Assembly: GCA_003281085.1 (NCBI GenBank)
Contig: QCCZ01000001.1
Coordinates: 163,452-227,451 of the forward strand
Direction: 5' to 3'
Length of the DNA: 64,000 nucleotides
Source of the DNA: OCS155 cluster bacterium AG-349-E07
Lineage (GTDB): Bacteria > Actinomycetota > Acidimicrobiia > Actinomarinales > Actinomarinaceae
The notes below the pieces were generated by a model that saw only the letters and a list, made by a program, of their open reading frames with translations, ran no database searches and had not been told where the DNA came from. A program made the translations under genes and the position numbers. Shown piece by piece: positions 27,744 through 37,612 of this stretch. Within the stretch, counting starts at the first letter, position 1; each line of letters starts with the position of its first letter.

Positions 27744-28483
27744 TCTTCTTCTTCGGGAGCAAAAACAACTGACCTATACGGTTCTCTACCTTCAGAATAA
27801 GACCTAATTCCGTCAAAAGTTGCCGCGGCATCGTGGAGTGTTTTTCTGTCAACAGAGTTCATTGGTTCTAACATAACTTCTTGTTTGTCTTCAAGAATTT
27901 GTTTACTCAATCTTTCCGCATATATTGTTAACGCTTCTTTGCGTTTTGTTGCATAATCAGCGACATCAAGCCTAAGTCTTGTTCCGGCCCCTGTTTTTCT
28001 TTGTACTACAGTTCTTGTGAGCTCATGTATAGATCTTATAATAAAACCTTTTTCTCCAACTAATGCCTCTGTTTGTTCTCCTGTTACATTCACAATTAGG
28101 TTTTCGTCTTCTAGTGTGCCTTCAACTTTACCGTCAAGTCCAAAAGACTTTATTAAACCTTCTAAGAAGTTAATAGAAACCTTCAGCTGTTCATCTTTAT
28201 CGGCCTCTATACGTGGCTTTTTGGGAGAATATTGTTTTTTGTACCCGTTTTTATTTCCACTATTTCTTTTATTTTTGTTGTTATAGTTTCTAGAACCACC
28301 GTTTCTTACAGAAATTCGCACAAGTGCTTTAGTTCCGCCCACACCAAAGACACCACCTTCTGGTTCTCTTAAAATATTTATATTTGCTTGCGTTGCATCT
28401 TCAAGGTTTAGTTCGTTTAATCCTGCTTTAATTGCGTCATCTATAGATTTTGCTTCAACCTCTACCCATTTGTTGTTAGCCAT
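27740..28483 (-). CDS. jag: Jag/KhpB RNA-binding protein (Jag_N, KH, R3H)
   Basis: WVEVEAKSIDDAIKAGLNEL; LVGEKGFIIRSIHELTRTVVQRKTG; R3H region. Confidence 0.93.
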   Translation of the reverse strand: MANNKWVEVEAKSIDDAIKAGLNELNLEDATQANINILREPEGGVFGVGGTKALVRISVRNGGSRNYNNKNKRNSGNKNGYKKQYSPKKPRIEADKDEQLKVSINFLEGLIKSFGLDGKVEGTLEDENLIVNVTGEQTEALVGEKGFIIRSIHELTRTVVQRKTGAGTRLRLDVADYATKRKEALTIYAERLSKQILEDKQEVMLEPMNSVDRKTLHDAAATFDGIRSYSEGREPYRSVVFAPEEEE

Positions 28484-29295
28484 TATTTTCTCCTTCTTTT
28501 TTTGCGGTTTTTACGAGAATCTTCTTGTACAGGGTTTTGCTTTTGTTCCTCGTTTTCTTTTTTGGTTTCTTCTTTTTTATTAGTTTCTTTATCATCAAGC
28601 TTTACAATCAATGCTTGTTGCCCAATACGAAATATATTTCCTGTTAGAAAGTAGACAACTAAACCTGTCGGTAAAGTCCAAGAAATAAATCCGAAAAATA
28701 TAGGCATAACTTTTCCGACCATTTGCATTTGTTGTGCTTGAGGATTGTCGCTTTTTCCAGTCTTCTTAGTTATCTGATTCTGCTGATATAAAGCAGTAAG
28801 AATAACCAATAAAATCAGCACTAAATAAGGAACTCTTTCAATCCACTCAGCAACTTCTGAGGGTGGAATTTGGAGATCCATATTGAAAAATTTAAGGCTC
28901 GTACTAACAGCTAGGCTGTTTGAGAGATTAGATGAGCTTGGTATAAAAGCCAAAGGCTCTCTTAGAACTCTAAAAAGAGCAAACCATATAGGCATTTGAA
29001 CTAAAAGTGGAAGTATGCAGCCAAGAGGGTTGATGCCTTTTTCTTTATACATCGCAGCCATTGCTTTGTTGAGTTCTTCTTTGTTGTCTTTGTGTTGTTT
29101 TTGAAGTCGTTTTATGTCAGACTGAGCATCTTGCATTCTCTTTGTTGATCTAGTTTGTCTTAGTGTAAGTGGGAAAATTATTACGTTGATTATTATTGTC
29201 AAAATTACAATTGAATATCCATATGATGCTGTGTAGTCATAAACATAAGAGAGTAAAAACCCTATAGCAAGCGCAAATGGTTCTAATATTGCCAA
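28483..29295 (-). CDS. yidC: Membrane protein insertase YidC
   Basis: 60KD_IMP family; INPLGCILPLLVQMPIWFALFRVL. Confidence 0.94.
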   Translation of the reverse strand: MAILEPFALAIGFLLSYVYDYTASYGYSIVILTIIINVIIFPLTLRQTRSTKRMQDAQSDIKRLQKQHKDNKEELNKAMAAMYKEKGINPLGCILPLLVQMPIWFALFRVLREPLAFIPSSSNLSNSLAVSTSLKFFNMDLQIPPSEVAEWIERVPYLVLILLVILTALYQQNQITKKTGKSDNPQAQQMQMVGKVMPIFFGFISWTLPTGLVVYFLTGNIFRIGQQALIVKLDDKETNKKEETKKENEEQKQNPVQEDSRKNRKKRRRK

Positions 29296-29498
29296 TTTTT
29301 ACCAATTTTCTTATATAATGGGTTGCAAATGAATATTCTTCTAAAAATAACTGAAACAGTCCTTATCAAACCATTTTTTTCAAAACTATCAACGATAACA
29401 TTTGTACATGATGGGTAGTACATGCAGTTGCCCCCACCTAAACCAAATAATGCAAGTAGAGACCTTGATCCTTGAAGAAAAAACCCTAATATTTTCAT
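29283..29498 (-). CDS. yidD: Membrane protein insertion efficiency factor YidD
   Basis: CMYYPSCTNVIVDSFEKNGL; syntenic position. Confidence 0.85.
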   Translation of the reverse strand: MKILGFFLQGSRSLLALFGLGGGNCMYYPSCTNVIVDSFEKNGLIRTVSVIFRRIFICNPLYKKIGKNWQY

Positions 29499-29504
29499 TC
29501 TTTT

Positions 29505-29822
29505 TTAGAGTAAGGGGTGAGACTTAAAAATCTTCAAAATTTCAGATGATGTTAGGTTTGACGAATCTTTATTTCCAACAACTAAAATGTCCAGATTTTT
29601 ATTGTCTGATAGGCTCCTTACTGCTTCCCTTGTCCTTCTTTTAAACTTATTTCTATTAACTGCATTTGCATGCTTGCTTGAAATACTTATTCCAAGTCTT
29701 GAAGAGGTTGTACCGTTTTCTTTAACAAAAACTTTTAGGCCTTTCGAGGCTATACAAAATTCTTCTTTTTTCAGGTTATCAAAATGATTTTTTTTATTCA
29801 GCGAAGTAAACTTCACACTCAC
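29505..29822 (-). CDS. rnpA: Ribonuclease P protein component
   Basis: RLGISISSKHANAVNRNKFKRRTREAVRS. Confidence 0.93.
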   Translation of the reverse strand: MSVKFTSLNKKNHFDNLKKEEFCIASKGLKVFVKENGTTSSRLGISISSKHANAVNRNKFKRRTREAVRSLSDNKNLDILVVGNKDSSNLTSSEILKIFKSHPLL

Positions 29823-29825
29823 TAC

Positions 29826-29960
29826 CTAGGCAGACAGAATTTTACGACCCTTTTTTCTTCTTCTTTTAAGAATTTCGCGTCCTGCTCTTGTACGCATTCT
29901 TGATCTAAAACCGTGTTTTCTGCTTCTTTTTCTATTACTAGGTTGATATGTTCTTTTCAT
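29826..29960 (-). CDS. rpmH: 50S ribosomal protein L34
   Basis: [44 protein letters not shown], read by hand; below the ORF-track cutoff. Confidence 0.97.
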   Translation of the reverse strand: MKRTYQPSNRKRSRKHGFRSRMRTRAGREILKRRRKKGRKILSA

Positions 29961-30260
29961 TTAATACCTGTTTGTAAGAATAAATGAAGAAATTAATTAA
30001 ACAAAACAAAATAAATTTTATTTTTGACTAGTTCGCGAAAAGGATTTTTAGCTCGCGAAAAACAAATTAACTAGCTTTAACAAACAACTTTATTAATAAT
30101 TAATGTGTATTATTTTTTTAGGGTTTTACTCAACGTTTATTGAGGTTTTTCAAAGTTTTAAACACTTTGTGAAATTTTAATCTGTTTTTCACACTCTATG
30201 AAAATCTTGTTTTGGTAGTTAAGTTTATATCTGGTTATGGGGAGTAGGGGAAATACTGTA
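29961..30260. other. oriC: Probable replication origin region (rpmH-dnaA intergenic)
   Basis: AT-rich interval with repeats and divergent gene orientation at the dnaA locus. Confidence 0.5.
30033..30061. repeat. Two TCGCGAAAA direct repeats 20 bp apart in the rpmH-dnaA interval
   Basis: TCGCGAAAA at 30033-30041 and 30053-30061. Confidence 0.7.
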
Positions 30261-31577
30261 ATGCTTGAAGAGTTTAAAGCTTTATTAGAAAAGTCTTTGA
30301 CCAACAAGACAGATAGATATTGGTTAGATCAGGTTGGCCTTGAAATAAATGATGAGAACGATCTTTGTATTGTTGTTTCATCTGATTTTATAAAATCAGC
30401 TATTGAAAAAAAGGTCTATTCAAAAATTAAGTCAGTATATCAACTTAAATATAACAACAAGGCTGATTGTGTTTTTGTTGTTGATAAAAACTTTCAAAAA
30501 ACAAGTGTATATGAAAGGTCAAGTGTTGAAACAACCATAGTTGAGAAAAAACAAGATGATATTGTTGCTGAGACTCGTTATGATTTGTCCTTTTTTGATG
30601 AGCTTTTTGTTGGTGGTTGTAATAATCTGGCAATAACAGCAGCTAAAAACGTTGTTATATCACCCGGTAAACGGTTTAATCCACTTTTTGTTTACGGTAA
30701 ACCAGGTGTTGGAAAAACCCATCTTTTGAAAACTATTGAGGCGTCAAGTAATTCCTCTTTCTATATTGACTCGGAATCTTTTCTTGAGTCATATATTTCC
30801 GGTATAAAAAATAATGATATTGACAACTTTAAAAAGAGAATTAGGTCTGTAGACATTTTATTAGTAGATGATATTCAGTTTTTTGTTGGCAAAAAAGGTG
30901 TTTCTGAAGAGCTTTTTCATACAATTAACTATTTTTTAAACAATTCAAAGTCTGTGGTTTTAGCATCCGATCAGAAACCCCAAGAACTTAATGGTTTTCC
31001 GGATCGTTTGGTTTCTAGAATTTTAAACGGACTAGTAACAGACATAGAAAAGCCTGATAGGGAAATTTTTTCTAAAGTCTTAAAAAAGAACAATGTTGAA
31101 TTTGAAGGTTTGTTGTTTTCTAAAAATGATTTAGAAACGTTGCTTTCGTTGGACTTTCAAAGCTTTAGAGAAATAAATGGTGTTGTTAACAATCTAATTA
31201 TTAACAAACAAACTGGTGTAAGTAACAACAAATACATATCTGAGCTCGTTTCAATGTATAGTAACAACAAGATAATGGAGTTAACTCCGGAGTTTATTCT
31301 AAAGTACTGTTCGGAGGTTTACCAGGTTGACGAAAGGCTTGTTCTTTCAAAAAACAGAAGTGAACCTGTAAGCAACGCTAGACACCTGTTTATTTATTTG
31401 ATGAGGAAACACACTGAGTATTCCTTAAACCAAATTGGTTTATATGTGGGGAACAGATCTCACTCAACGGTTCTCTCTTCCATAAAGAAGGTCGAAGGTT
31501 CAAGTTTATTTAAAAAAGAAGTTAACATTTTCAACAACAAAATAGATAATAGCTCAACAAAGTTTGTTGGTGTTTAG
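30261..31577 (+). CDS. dnaA: Chromosomal replication initiator DnaA (track start 30237)
   Basis: GKPGVGKTHLLKTIE; LLVDDIQFF; YSLNQIGLYVGNRSHSTVLSSIKKVE; GTAGGGG-like RBS before ATG 30261. Confidence 0.95.
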   Translation: MLEEFKALLEKSLTNKTDRYWLDQVGLEINDENDLCIVVSSDFIKSAIEKKVYSKIKSVYQLKYNNKADCVFVVDKNFQKTSVYERSSVETTIVEKKQDDIVAETRYDLSFFDELFVGGCNNLAITAAKNVVISPGKRFNPLFVYGKPGVGKTHLLKTIEASSNSSFYIDSESFLESYISGIKNNDIDNFKKRIRSVDILLVDDIQFFVGKKGVSEELFHTINYFLNNSKSVVLASDQKPQELNGFPDRLVSRILNGLVTDIEKPDREIFSKVLKKNNVEFEGLLFSKNDLETLLSLDFQSFREINGVVNNLIINKQTGVSNNKYISELVSMYSNNKIMELTPEFILKYCSEVYQVDERLVLSKNRSEPVSNARHLFIYLMRKHTEYSLNQIGLYVGNRSHSTVLSSIKKVEGSSLFKKEVNIFNNKIDNSSTKFVGV

Positions 31578-31687
31578 AATGTTGAAAACTACTAATGTGT
31601 TTTTAAAGCCTTTTAAGGTGTTTTCTGTTTTTTTAAACACTTTAAACAGCTTTATTATTGTTATATATATAAAAGAATAAGAGGTAT

Positions 31688-32809
31688 TTGTTGAAATTTA
31701 AAACAACAGCCAAGAGTATAAAGGAGTATGTTTTAACGGTGTCGAAAGCTGTTGATGTTAAACCCTCCACCCCAGCACTCCAGGGTCTTTATATAAGAAT
31801 TAAAGAAAACCTTTGTGAGTTAACAGGGTCCGATCTGGACCTGGTTATAAAAGCCAGTTTTGAAGTAGAGTCTATTGTCGACGGAGAATGTCTCGTTAAT
31901 GCAAGAATTTTTTCAGAAGTGGTAAGGAAACTACCTTCAGGAGAAGTTGTCTTTTCAGACATAGGGAACGAGATCAAAGTAGAAACAAAAAAAACAGAAT
32001 ATAGGCTTAGAAAACTAGATCACTTAACTTATCCCAGAACACTACTAGAAGAACAACACAACACCTCTGAAAGTAAACAACTTAAAACAACAAACCTTTT
32101 TGATGCACTAAAAAAAGTAGGCGTAGCAGCCTCTCCAGAGGGAGGAAAACCAATACTCACAGGAGTTTTCTTTGATAACGAAAACAACGAAACAAACCTC
32201 GTTTCAACCGACAGCTACAGGCTTGCAACCAACACCGTTTTTGACCTTCCCATTTCCGACGCAGGAATTGTTTCATTTAGGTCTTTAAACGAAACAATAA
32301 AAATATTTGAAGACAGCGAAGAAGAAATAAACATAAACTCAACAGAAAGAGAACTACACTTTTACAACAAAAGATATTACACATCAGTAAGAAAACTAGA
32401 AGGAACGTTTCCAGAGTATAAAATGTTGTTTCCTAAAGAAAATCTTTTTTCAATAGAAGTTGATAAAAAATCTATATTGGAATCACTAGACAGATCAACT
32501 GTTGTTGCAGAGGGTTTTATACCTGTAACCCTTAAGGTGGTGGATGACAAAACTCTTAACATCTCGTCTACTAATAAAGACATTGGTGGAGGCAACGAAG
32601 TGGTAGACATAAAAATATTAGGACTTGAAGTAGGAGACATTTCTGGTTTTGAAATATCGTTTAACCCAAACTATCTAATTCAAGGCATTGAAGTTTTGGA
32701 AGGAAACAAAGCTTATCTAAGGTTTTCTGGAAACGACAAACCAGCTGTCATTCAAGGAGAAGAAGAACACTACAAGTATTTATTAATGCCTGTTAGAACG
32801 AACCAATAA
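31688..32809 (+). CDS. dnaN: DNA polymerase III beta sliding clamp
   Basis: TTSKA-like N-terminus, EGTFPEYKMLFP, C-terminal LLMPVRTNQ. Confidence 0.95.
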   Translation: MLKFKTTAKSIKEYVLTVSKAVDVKPSTPALQGLYIRIKENLCELTGSDLDLVIKASFEVESIVDGECLVNARIFSEVVRKLPSGEVVFSDIGNEIKVETKKTEYRLRKLDHLTYPRTLLEEQHNTSESKQLKTTNLFDALKKVGVAASPEGGKPILTGVFFDNENNETNLVSTDSYRLATNTVFDLPISDAGIVSFRSLNETIKIFEDSEEEININSTERELHFYNKRYYTSVRKLEGTFPEYKMLFPKENLFSIEVDKKSILESLDRSTVVAEGFIPVTLKVVDDKTLNISSTNKDIGGGNEVVDIKILGLEVGDISGFEISFNPNYLIQGIEVLEGNKAYLRFSGNDKPAVIQGEEEHYKYLLMPVRTNQ

Positions 32810-33091
32810 ATGTTCAACAAAGAACCCCAAAAAATTAATCCAAACGACTCAGGTATTGATTTTTCAAAATCCGAAAAGATTAGAAAACACTTTAAAAACG
32901 AGAAAACCAACCTTTACAGCGAAATAATACCGGGACCAGTTGTTGGGGATGAGTTAATCCTCTATGTTGACTCAAAAAGATTGAAAAATCTAATCGAACT
33001 ACAACAAGAAAAGTTATTAATCGATATAGAAAAAAACACAAAAATAAAGTTAAAAAAACTGAATATTCAAGTAGATAATAACCAGCAATAA
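32810..33091 (+). CDS. DUF721/DciA-like protein
   Basis: GPVVGDELILYVDSKRLKNLIELQQEKLLIDI resembles the DciA core; sits between dnaN and gyrB. Confidence 0.6.
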   Translation: MFNKEPQKINPNDSGIDFSKSEKIRKHFKNEKTNLYSEIIPGPVVGDELILYVDSKRLKNLIELQQEKLLIDIEKNTKIKLKKLNIQVDNNQQ

Positions 33092-33168
33092 TCAGCAAAT
33101 CTAGTAAAATAAGAGTTCAGCAAGGGGCTGTAATATAAGCAAAAAGAAGCGTATCTTGGAGATAGTTC

Positions 33169-35094
33169 GTGTCTAAAAAAGATTCAAATAATAGTTATGA
33201 TTCAAAAGATATAAAAATTCTTGAGGGTCTAGAAGCAGTTAGAAAACGCCCTGCAATGTATATTGGATCTACAGGTCCAAATGGATTACACCACCTAATT
33301 TGGGAAGTTTTAGACAACTCTGTTGATGAAGCTATGGCTGGGAGATGTTCTAAGATAAAAGTTAGTCTAGAAAAAAACGGTTCAGTTACTGTTGAAGATG
33401 ACGGAAGCGGAATACCAGTAAAACCGCACCCCAAGACAAAAATATCTGCACTCACAACAGTACTAACAACACTTCATGCTGGTGGAAAGTTTGAATCAGG
33501 AGCCTATACCGTTAGTGGTGGTTTGCATGGAGTTGGAATATCTGTTGTTAACGCTTTATCAAAATACGTTAAAGTAGAGGTTCAAAGAGACGGTCACTTT
33601 TGGAATCAAGACTTTGACTTGGGAAAACCAAAATCCAAAATCAAAAAAGGAAAAGTTTCAAAAAAAACAGGTACAAAAGTTAACTTTTTAGCAGATCCAG
33701 AAATATTTGATGAGACTCAAACATACGATTACAACATAGTTGATGAAAGACTTAGACAAACTGCGTTTCTTAATAAAGGTTTGAAAATAACACTTGTTGA
33801 TAACAGGGTTAAGCCACCTACAAAAGAAGAGTATCACTATAAAGGCGGCCTCACAGATTTTGTTGAGTATTTAAATGACGGTTTTGATCCACTGCATCAA
33901 AAAATAATTTCTTTTTCAGACCAAACAAAAGATTCAGAAATTGAGGTTGCACTCCAGTGGAAAAACGAAGACGACGTAACAATAAAAAGCTTTGCTAACA
34001 ACATACACACCCTAGAAGGTGGCACTCATGAAGAAGGGCTAAGAACAGCTGTTACCAAAGCAATTAATGACTTTGCAAAAAAAAGAAATCTTCATTCGGA
34101 CATATCTTTAACGGGAGACGATATAAGAGAAGGGCTTACAGGCGTGGTATCTGTAAGAGTAAAAGAACCACAATTTGAGGGACAGACAAAAACAAAATTA
34201 GGAAATACTGAAATGAAATCAAGGGTTCAAGTCCTAATTAATGAAGAATTTCCAAAATGGTTAACCAAAAACACCAAAGAAGGTAGAGCAATAGTAGAAA
34301 GATGCGCAGTTGCTGCAAAAGCAAGAATGAGTGCAAAAAAAGCTAGAGAGCTCACCAAGCGTAAAAGCATTTTAGAGACCTCAGGTCTTCCAGGAAAACT
34401 TGCAGACTGTTCTTCAACAGACCCAACAGAAAGTGAGTTGTTCATTGTAGAAGGAGACTCAGCAGCTGGTCCTGCTAAACAAGCACGAGACTCAAGAGTT
34501 CAAGCAATTCTGCCAATCAGGGGAAAGATTATAAACGTTCAAAAAGTTACAGAAAACAGAGCCCTTCAAAATGAAGAGATAAGTGCACTTATTAAAGCTA
34601 TCGGTACCGGTATAAAGCTTCAGTTCAACGAAGAAGAGTCAAGATATGACAAAATAATATTTTTAACAGATGCTGATGTTGACGGTGCACATATTAGAAC
34701 ACTGCTTCTTACGTTCTTTTTTAAATTTATGCCTGGTTTGATAACAAGTGGAAAAGTCTGGATATCAGAACCACCGCTATATCGAGTAAAAGCATCATCA
34801 GGAATAACATACCTAAAAGACGACGAAGCACTCAATAAATTTAAAAAAGAAAACAAAAACAGAAAGTTTGATATAAGCAGATTCAAAGGGTTGGGAGAAA
34901 TGAACGCTGGGGAGCTGTGGGACACCGCAATGAATCCTGATACCAGAACCCTAATTAAAGTTACGCTTGCAGACGCTAAAGGTGCGATGGCAAAAGCTTC
35001 TGACATGTTTGAAATCTTAATGGGAAATGATGTTTCAAAAAGAAAACTTTTTATTGAAAAGAACGCCAAAGACGTGAGGTTTCTTGACGTATAA
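33169..35094 (+). CDS. gyrB: DNA gyrase subunit B
   Basis: KRPAMYIGSTGPNGLHHLIWEVLDNSVDEAMAG; FIVEGDSAAGPAKQARD. Confidence 0.97.
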   Translation: MSKKDSNNSYDSKDIKILEGLEAVRKRPAMYIGSTGPNGLHHLIWEVLDNSVDEAMAGRCSKIKVSLEKNGSVTVEDDGSGIPVKPHPKTKISALTTVLTTLHAGGKFESGAYTVSGGLHGVGISVVNALSKYVKVEVQRDGHFWNQDFDLGKPKSKIKKGKVSKKTGTKVNFLADPEIFDETQTYDYNIVDERLRQTAFLNKGLKITLVDNRVKPPTKEEYHYKGGLTDFVEYLNDGFDPLHQKIISFSDQTKDSEIEVALQWKNEDDVTIKSFANNIHTLEGGTHEEGLRTAVTKAINDFAKKRNLHSDISLTGDDIREGLTGVVSVRVKEPQFEGQTKTKLGNTEMKSRVQVLINEEFPKWLTKNTKEGRAIVERCAVAAKARMSAKKARELTKRKSILETSGLPGKLADCSSTDPTESELFIVEGDSAAGPAKQARDSRVQAILPIRGKIINVQKVTENRALQNEEISALIKAIGTGIKLQFNEEESRYDKIIFLTDADVDGAHIRTLLLTFFFKFMPGLITSGKVWISEPPLYRVKASSGITYLKDDEALNKFKKENKNRKFDISRFKGLGEMNAGELWDTAMNPDTRTLIKVTLADAKGAMAKASDMFEILMGNDVSKRKLFIEKNAKDVRFLDV

Positions 35095-37610
35095 TGCCAG
35101 CTAAAAAACCACCATCAAAAAAACCAGCAGCTAAAAAACCAGCAGCTAAAAAACCAGCAGCTAAAAAACCAGCAGCTAAGCAATCTGTAAAAGAAGAAAA
35201 AAATACCGACAACACACTAAACGGAACTATTGCTGTAGAGGACGAAATATCTAAGTCTTTTTTAGATTATGCAATGTCTGTAATCGTCTCAAGAGCCCTG
35301 CCCGATGTTAAGGACGGTTTAAAGCCAGTTCAGAGAAGAATTTTGTATTCTATGTATGAAACAGGTATAAGACCAACAGGTCCTTTTAGAAAATGTTCAA
35401 AAGTCGTTGGTGATGTAATGGGTAATTATCACCCTCATGGCAACGATGCAATTTATGGAACACTAGTAAGGCTTGGACAAAACTTTAGTACGAGATACCC
35501 ACTTATCGAGCCCCAGGGTAACTTTGGAACACCCGACGATCCACCTGCAGCTATGAGATACACAGAGTCACGAATGTCATCTCTCTCATCACAATTGTTG
35601 GATGGAATTGATGAAGATACTGTAAACTTTGAACCAAACTATTCAGGCGAAACATCAGAGCCTAAAGTTTTACCTGCAAGATTTCCAAACCTCCTTGTTA
35701 ACGGCGCAGAAGGAATTGCTGTAGCAATGGCAACAAATATGCCGCCATACAACCTTAGAGAGATAACAGAAGCTGTTAAATACACTGTTGAAAACAAGGA
35801 TGTAAAACCAAAAGACTATCTAAAAATAATTAAAGGACCAGATTTCCCAACAGGTGGTCTTGTTGTTGATACACCAACAATTAAAGAAGCAATATTAAAA
35901 GGAAGAGGATCAATCAAAATAAGAGCTGTTGCCGACGTAGAAGAACTAGGCAGAGGCAGGTCTGCAATAGTTGTTAAAGAATTACCCTACCAAGCATCTA
36001 CAGACCGAATTATGGAAAAAATTGCAACACTTGTTCAAGACAAGAAACTCCTAGGAATTTCTGATCTTAGGAACGAAAGCAGTGACAGGAACGGAACTAG
36101 GTTAGTTGTCGAGCTAAAAAGAGATGCAGTTCCACAAGTTGTACTTAATCAACTTTTTAAACAAACTCAACTACAAGACACTTTTTCCGTAAACTCAGTA
36201 GCCCTTGTTGAAGGAGTTCCAAAAGTACTTTCAGTTCCTGAGTTAATTAAATATTACATTGATCATCAAATTGATGTAATACAAAGAAGAACAAAATACA
36301 GACTTCAAAAAGCCGAAAATAGACTCCATATAGTAGAAGGCTTGCTTCTGGCTTTAAAAAAGATTGACCAAATTATTAAAGTCATAAAAGCTTCAAAAGA
36401 TGTAGACACAGCAAGAAAATCTTTAATGACAAAATTTAAACTTAGTGAGATACAGGCTTCTCACATACTGGATATGCCGCTTAGAAGACTAACCGCGCTT
36501 GAAATGGAAAAACTAGAAGAAGAAAAAAAAGACCTAAAAGAAACAATAAAAGAACTAACTTCAATTTTAAAAAGTAGAGCAAAACAAGATAAGATTTTAA
36601 TTGAAGAATTAGAAGCAATTACCGACAAGTTTGGCGATGAAAGAAGATCAAGAATTGTTCCAGACGTTGGCGAGGTATCAATAGAAGACCTTATTGAAGA
36701 TGAAGAAATCATTGTATCTGTATCGGCAAATGGATATGTAAAATCTGTACCATCAACTTCATACAAAAAACAAGGCAGAGGCGGCAAAGGAGTTAAAGCC
36801 GCTTCATCAAATGAAGATGTCATAGAGCATCTTCTTTCTACTTCTGTACACTCATATCTTTTATTTTTTACAGACCGCGGAAAAGTATATCGGGCCAAAG
36901 CACATGAAATTCCAAAAACCAACAGAACAGCAAAGGGCTCTTTAATTCAAAACGTTCTTTCGATGGGACAAGACGAAAAGGTACAAGCAATTATTGACAC
37001 AAGAGACTATGAAACTGAGAAGTTTTTACTAATAATGACAGAAAAAGGAACAGTTAAAAAATCTAGTTTTAAAGATTTTGATTCGAACTACAAATCCCTA
37101 CAAGCAATAAAACTAAAAGACGAAGATAGGGTTGTTTCTGTAAAGACGACCTCTGGCAAAGAAGATGTCATACTTGTTTCTCAAAACGGGCAAGCAATTA
37201 GATTTGATGAGACAAATCTTAAGCCCCAAGGAAGAACAGCAATGGGTGTGAGAGGAATAAAACTTAGAGAGGGAGACAAGGTTGTTGGTGCAGCTACCTC
37301 TAGAGATGAAACTCTTCTATTTATTACAGCCAAGGGATATGGGAAACGTACGAAACTTGATGAATTTAGAAGAGCAGGAAGAGGCGGCATGGGAGTAAAA
37401 GCTCTTAAAATTACGGAAAGTAAAGGAAATTTAGTTGGAGCAAGATCTGTAGATGAAGATACTGAGGTTATGCTTATGAGTACAGGCGGTACTGCAATAA
37501 GATGTGCAGTAAAGCAAATAAAACAAATGAGTAGATCAGCACAAGGAGTAAGGGTCATGAAGCTATCTTCTGAAGAAGAAGTTTCAGCTTTCATACCTAT
37601 AAAGAGTTAA
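35094..37610 (+). CDS. gyrA: DNA gyrase subunit A with N-terminal KPAAK-repeat extension
   Basis: SVIVSRALPDVKDGLKPVQRRILYSMYE; QGNFGTPDDPPAAMRYTESR; QGRGGKGV gyrase box. Confidence 0.97.
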   Translation: MPAKKPPSKKPAAKKPAAKKPAAKKPAAKQSVKEEKNTDNTLNGTIAVEDEISKSFLDYAMSVIVSRALPDVKDGLKPVQRRILYSMYETGIRPTGPFRKCSKVVGDVMGNYHPHGNDAIYGTLVRLGQNFSTRYPLIEPQGNFGTPDDPPAAMRYTESRMSSLSSQLLDGIDEDTVNFEPNYSGETSEPKVLPARFPNLLVNGAEGIAVAMATNMPPYNLREITEAVKYTVENKDVKPKDYLKIIKGPDFPTGGLVVDTPTIKEAILKGRGSIKIRAVADVEELGRGRSAIVVKELPYQASTDRIMEKIATLVQDKKLLGISDLRNESSDRNGTRLVVELKRDAVPQVVLNQLFKQTQLQDTFSVNSVALVEGVPKVLSVPELIKYYIDHQIDVIQRRTKYRLQKAENRLHIVEGLLLALKKIDQIIKVIKASKDVDTARKSLMTKFKLSEIQASHILDMPLRRLTALEMEKLEEEKKDLKETIKELTSILKSRAKQDKILIEELEAITDKFGDERRSRIVPDVGEVSIEDLIEDEEIIVSVSANGYVKSVPSTSYKKQGRGGKGVKAASSNEDVIEHLLSTSVHSYLLFFTDRGKVYRAKAHEIPKTNRTAKGSLIQNVLSMGQDEKVQAIIDTRDYETEKFLLIMTEKGTVKKSSFKDFDSNYKSLQAIKLKDEDRVVSVKTTSGKEDVILVSQNGQAIRFDETNLKPQGRTAMGVRGIKLREGDKVVGAATSRDETLLFITAKGYGKRTKLDEFRRAGRGGMGVKALKITESKGNLVGARSVDEDTEVMLMSTGGTAIRCAVKQIKQMSRSAQGVRVMKLSSEEEVSAFIPIKS
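35124..35183 (+). repeat. Four tandem 15-bp units (CCAGCAGCTAAAAAA) at the 5' end of gyrA
   Basis: Units begin at 35124, 35139, 35154, 35169. Confidence 0.9.
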
Positions 37611-37612
37611 AA

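Noticed and set aside
34620-35069. 149-aa minus-strand ORF antisense to gyrB
   Set aside because: Antisense to conserved gyrB; Ser/Leu/Phe-rich spurious translation
35124-35183. Short tandem array considered as CRISPR
   Set aside because: 15-bp contiguous units without spacers, in frame within gyrA
36461-36922. 153-aa minus-strand ORF antisense to gyrA
   Set aside because: Antisense to conserved gyrA; no recognisable domain
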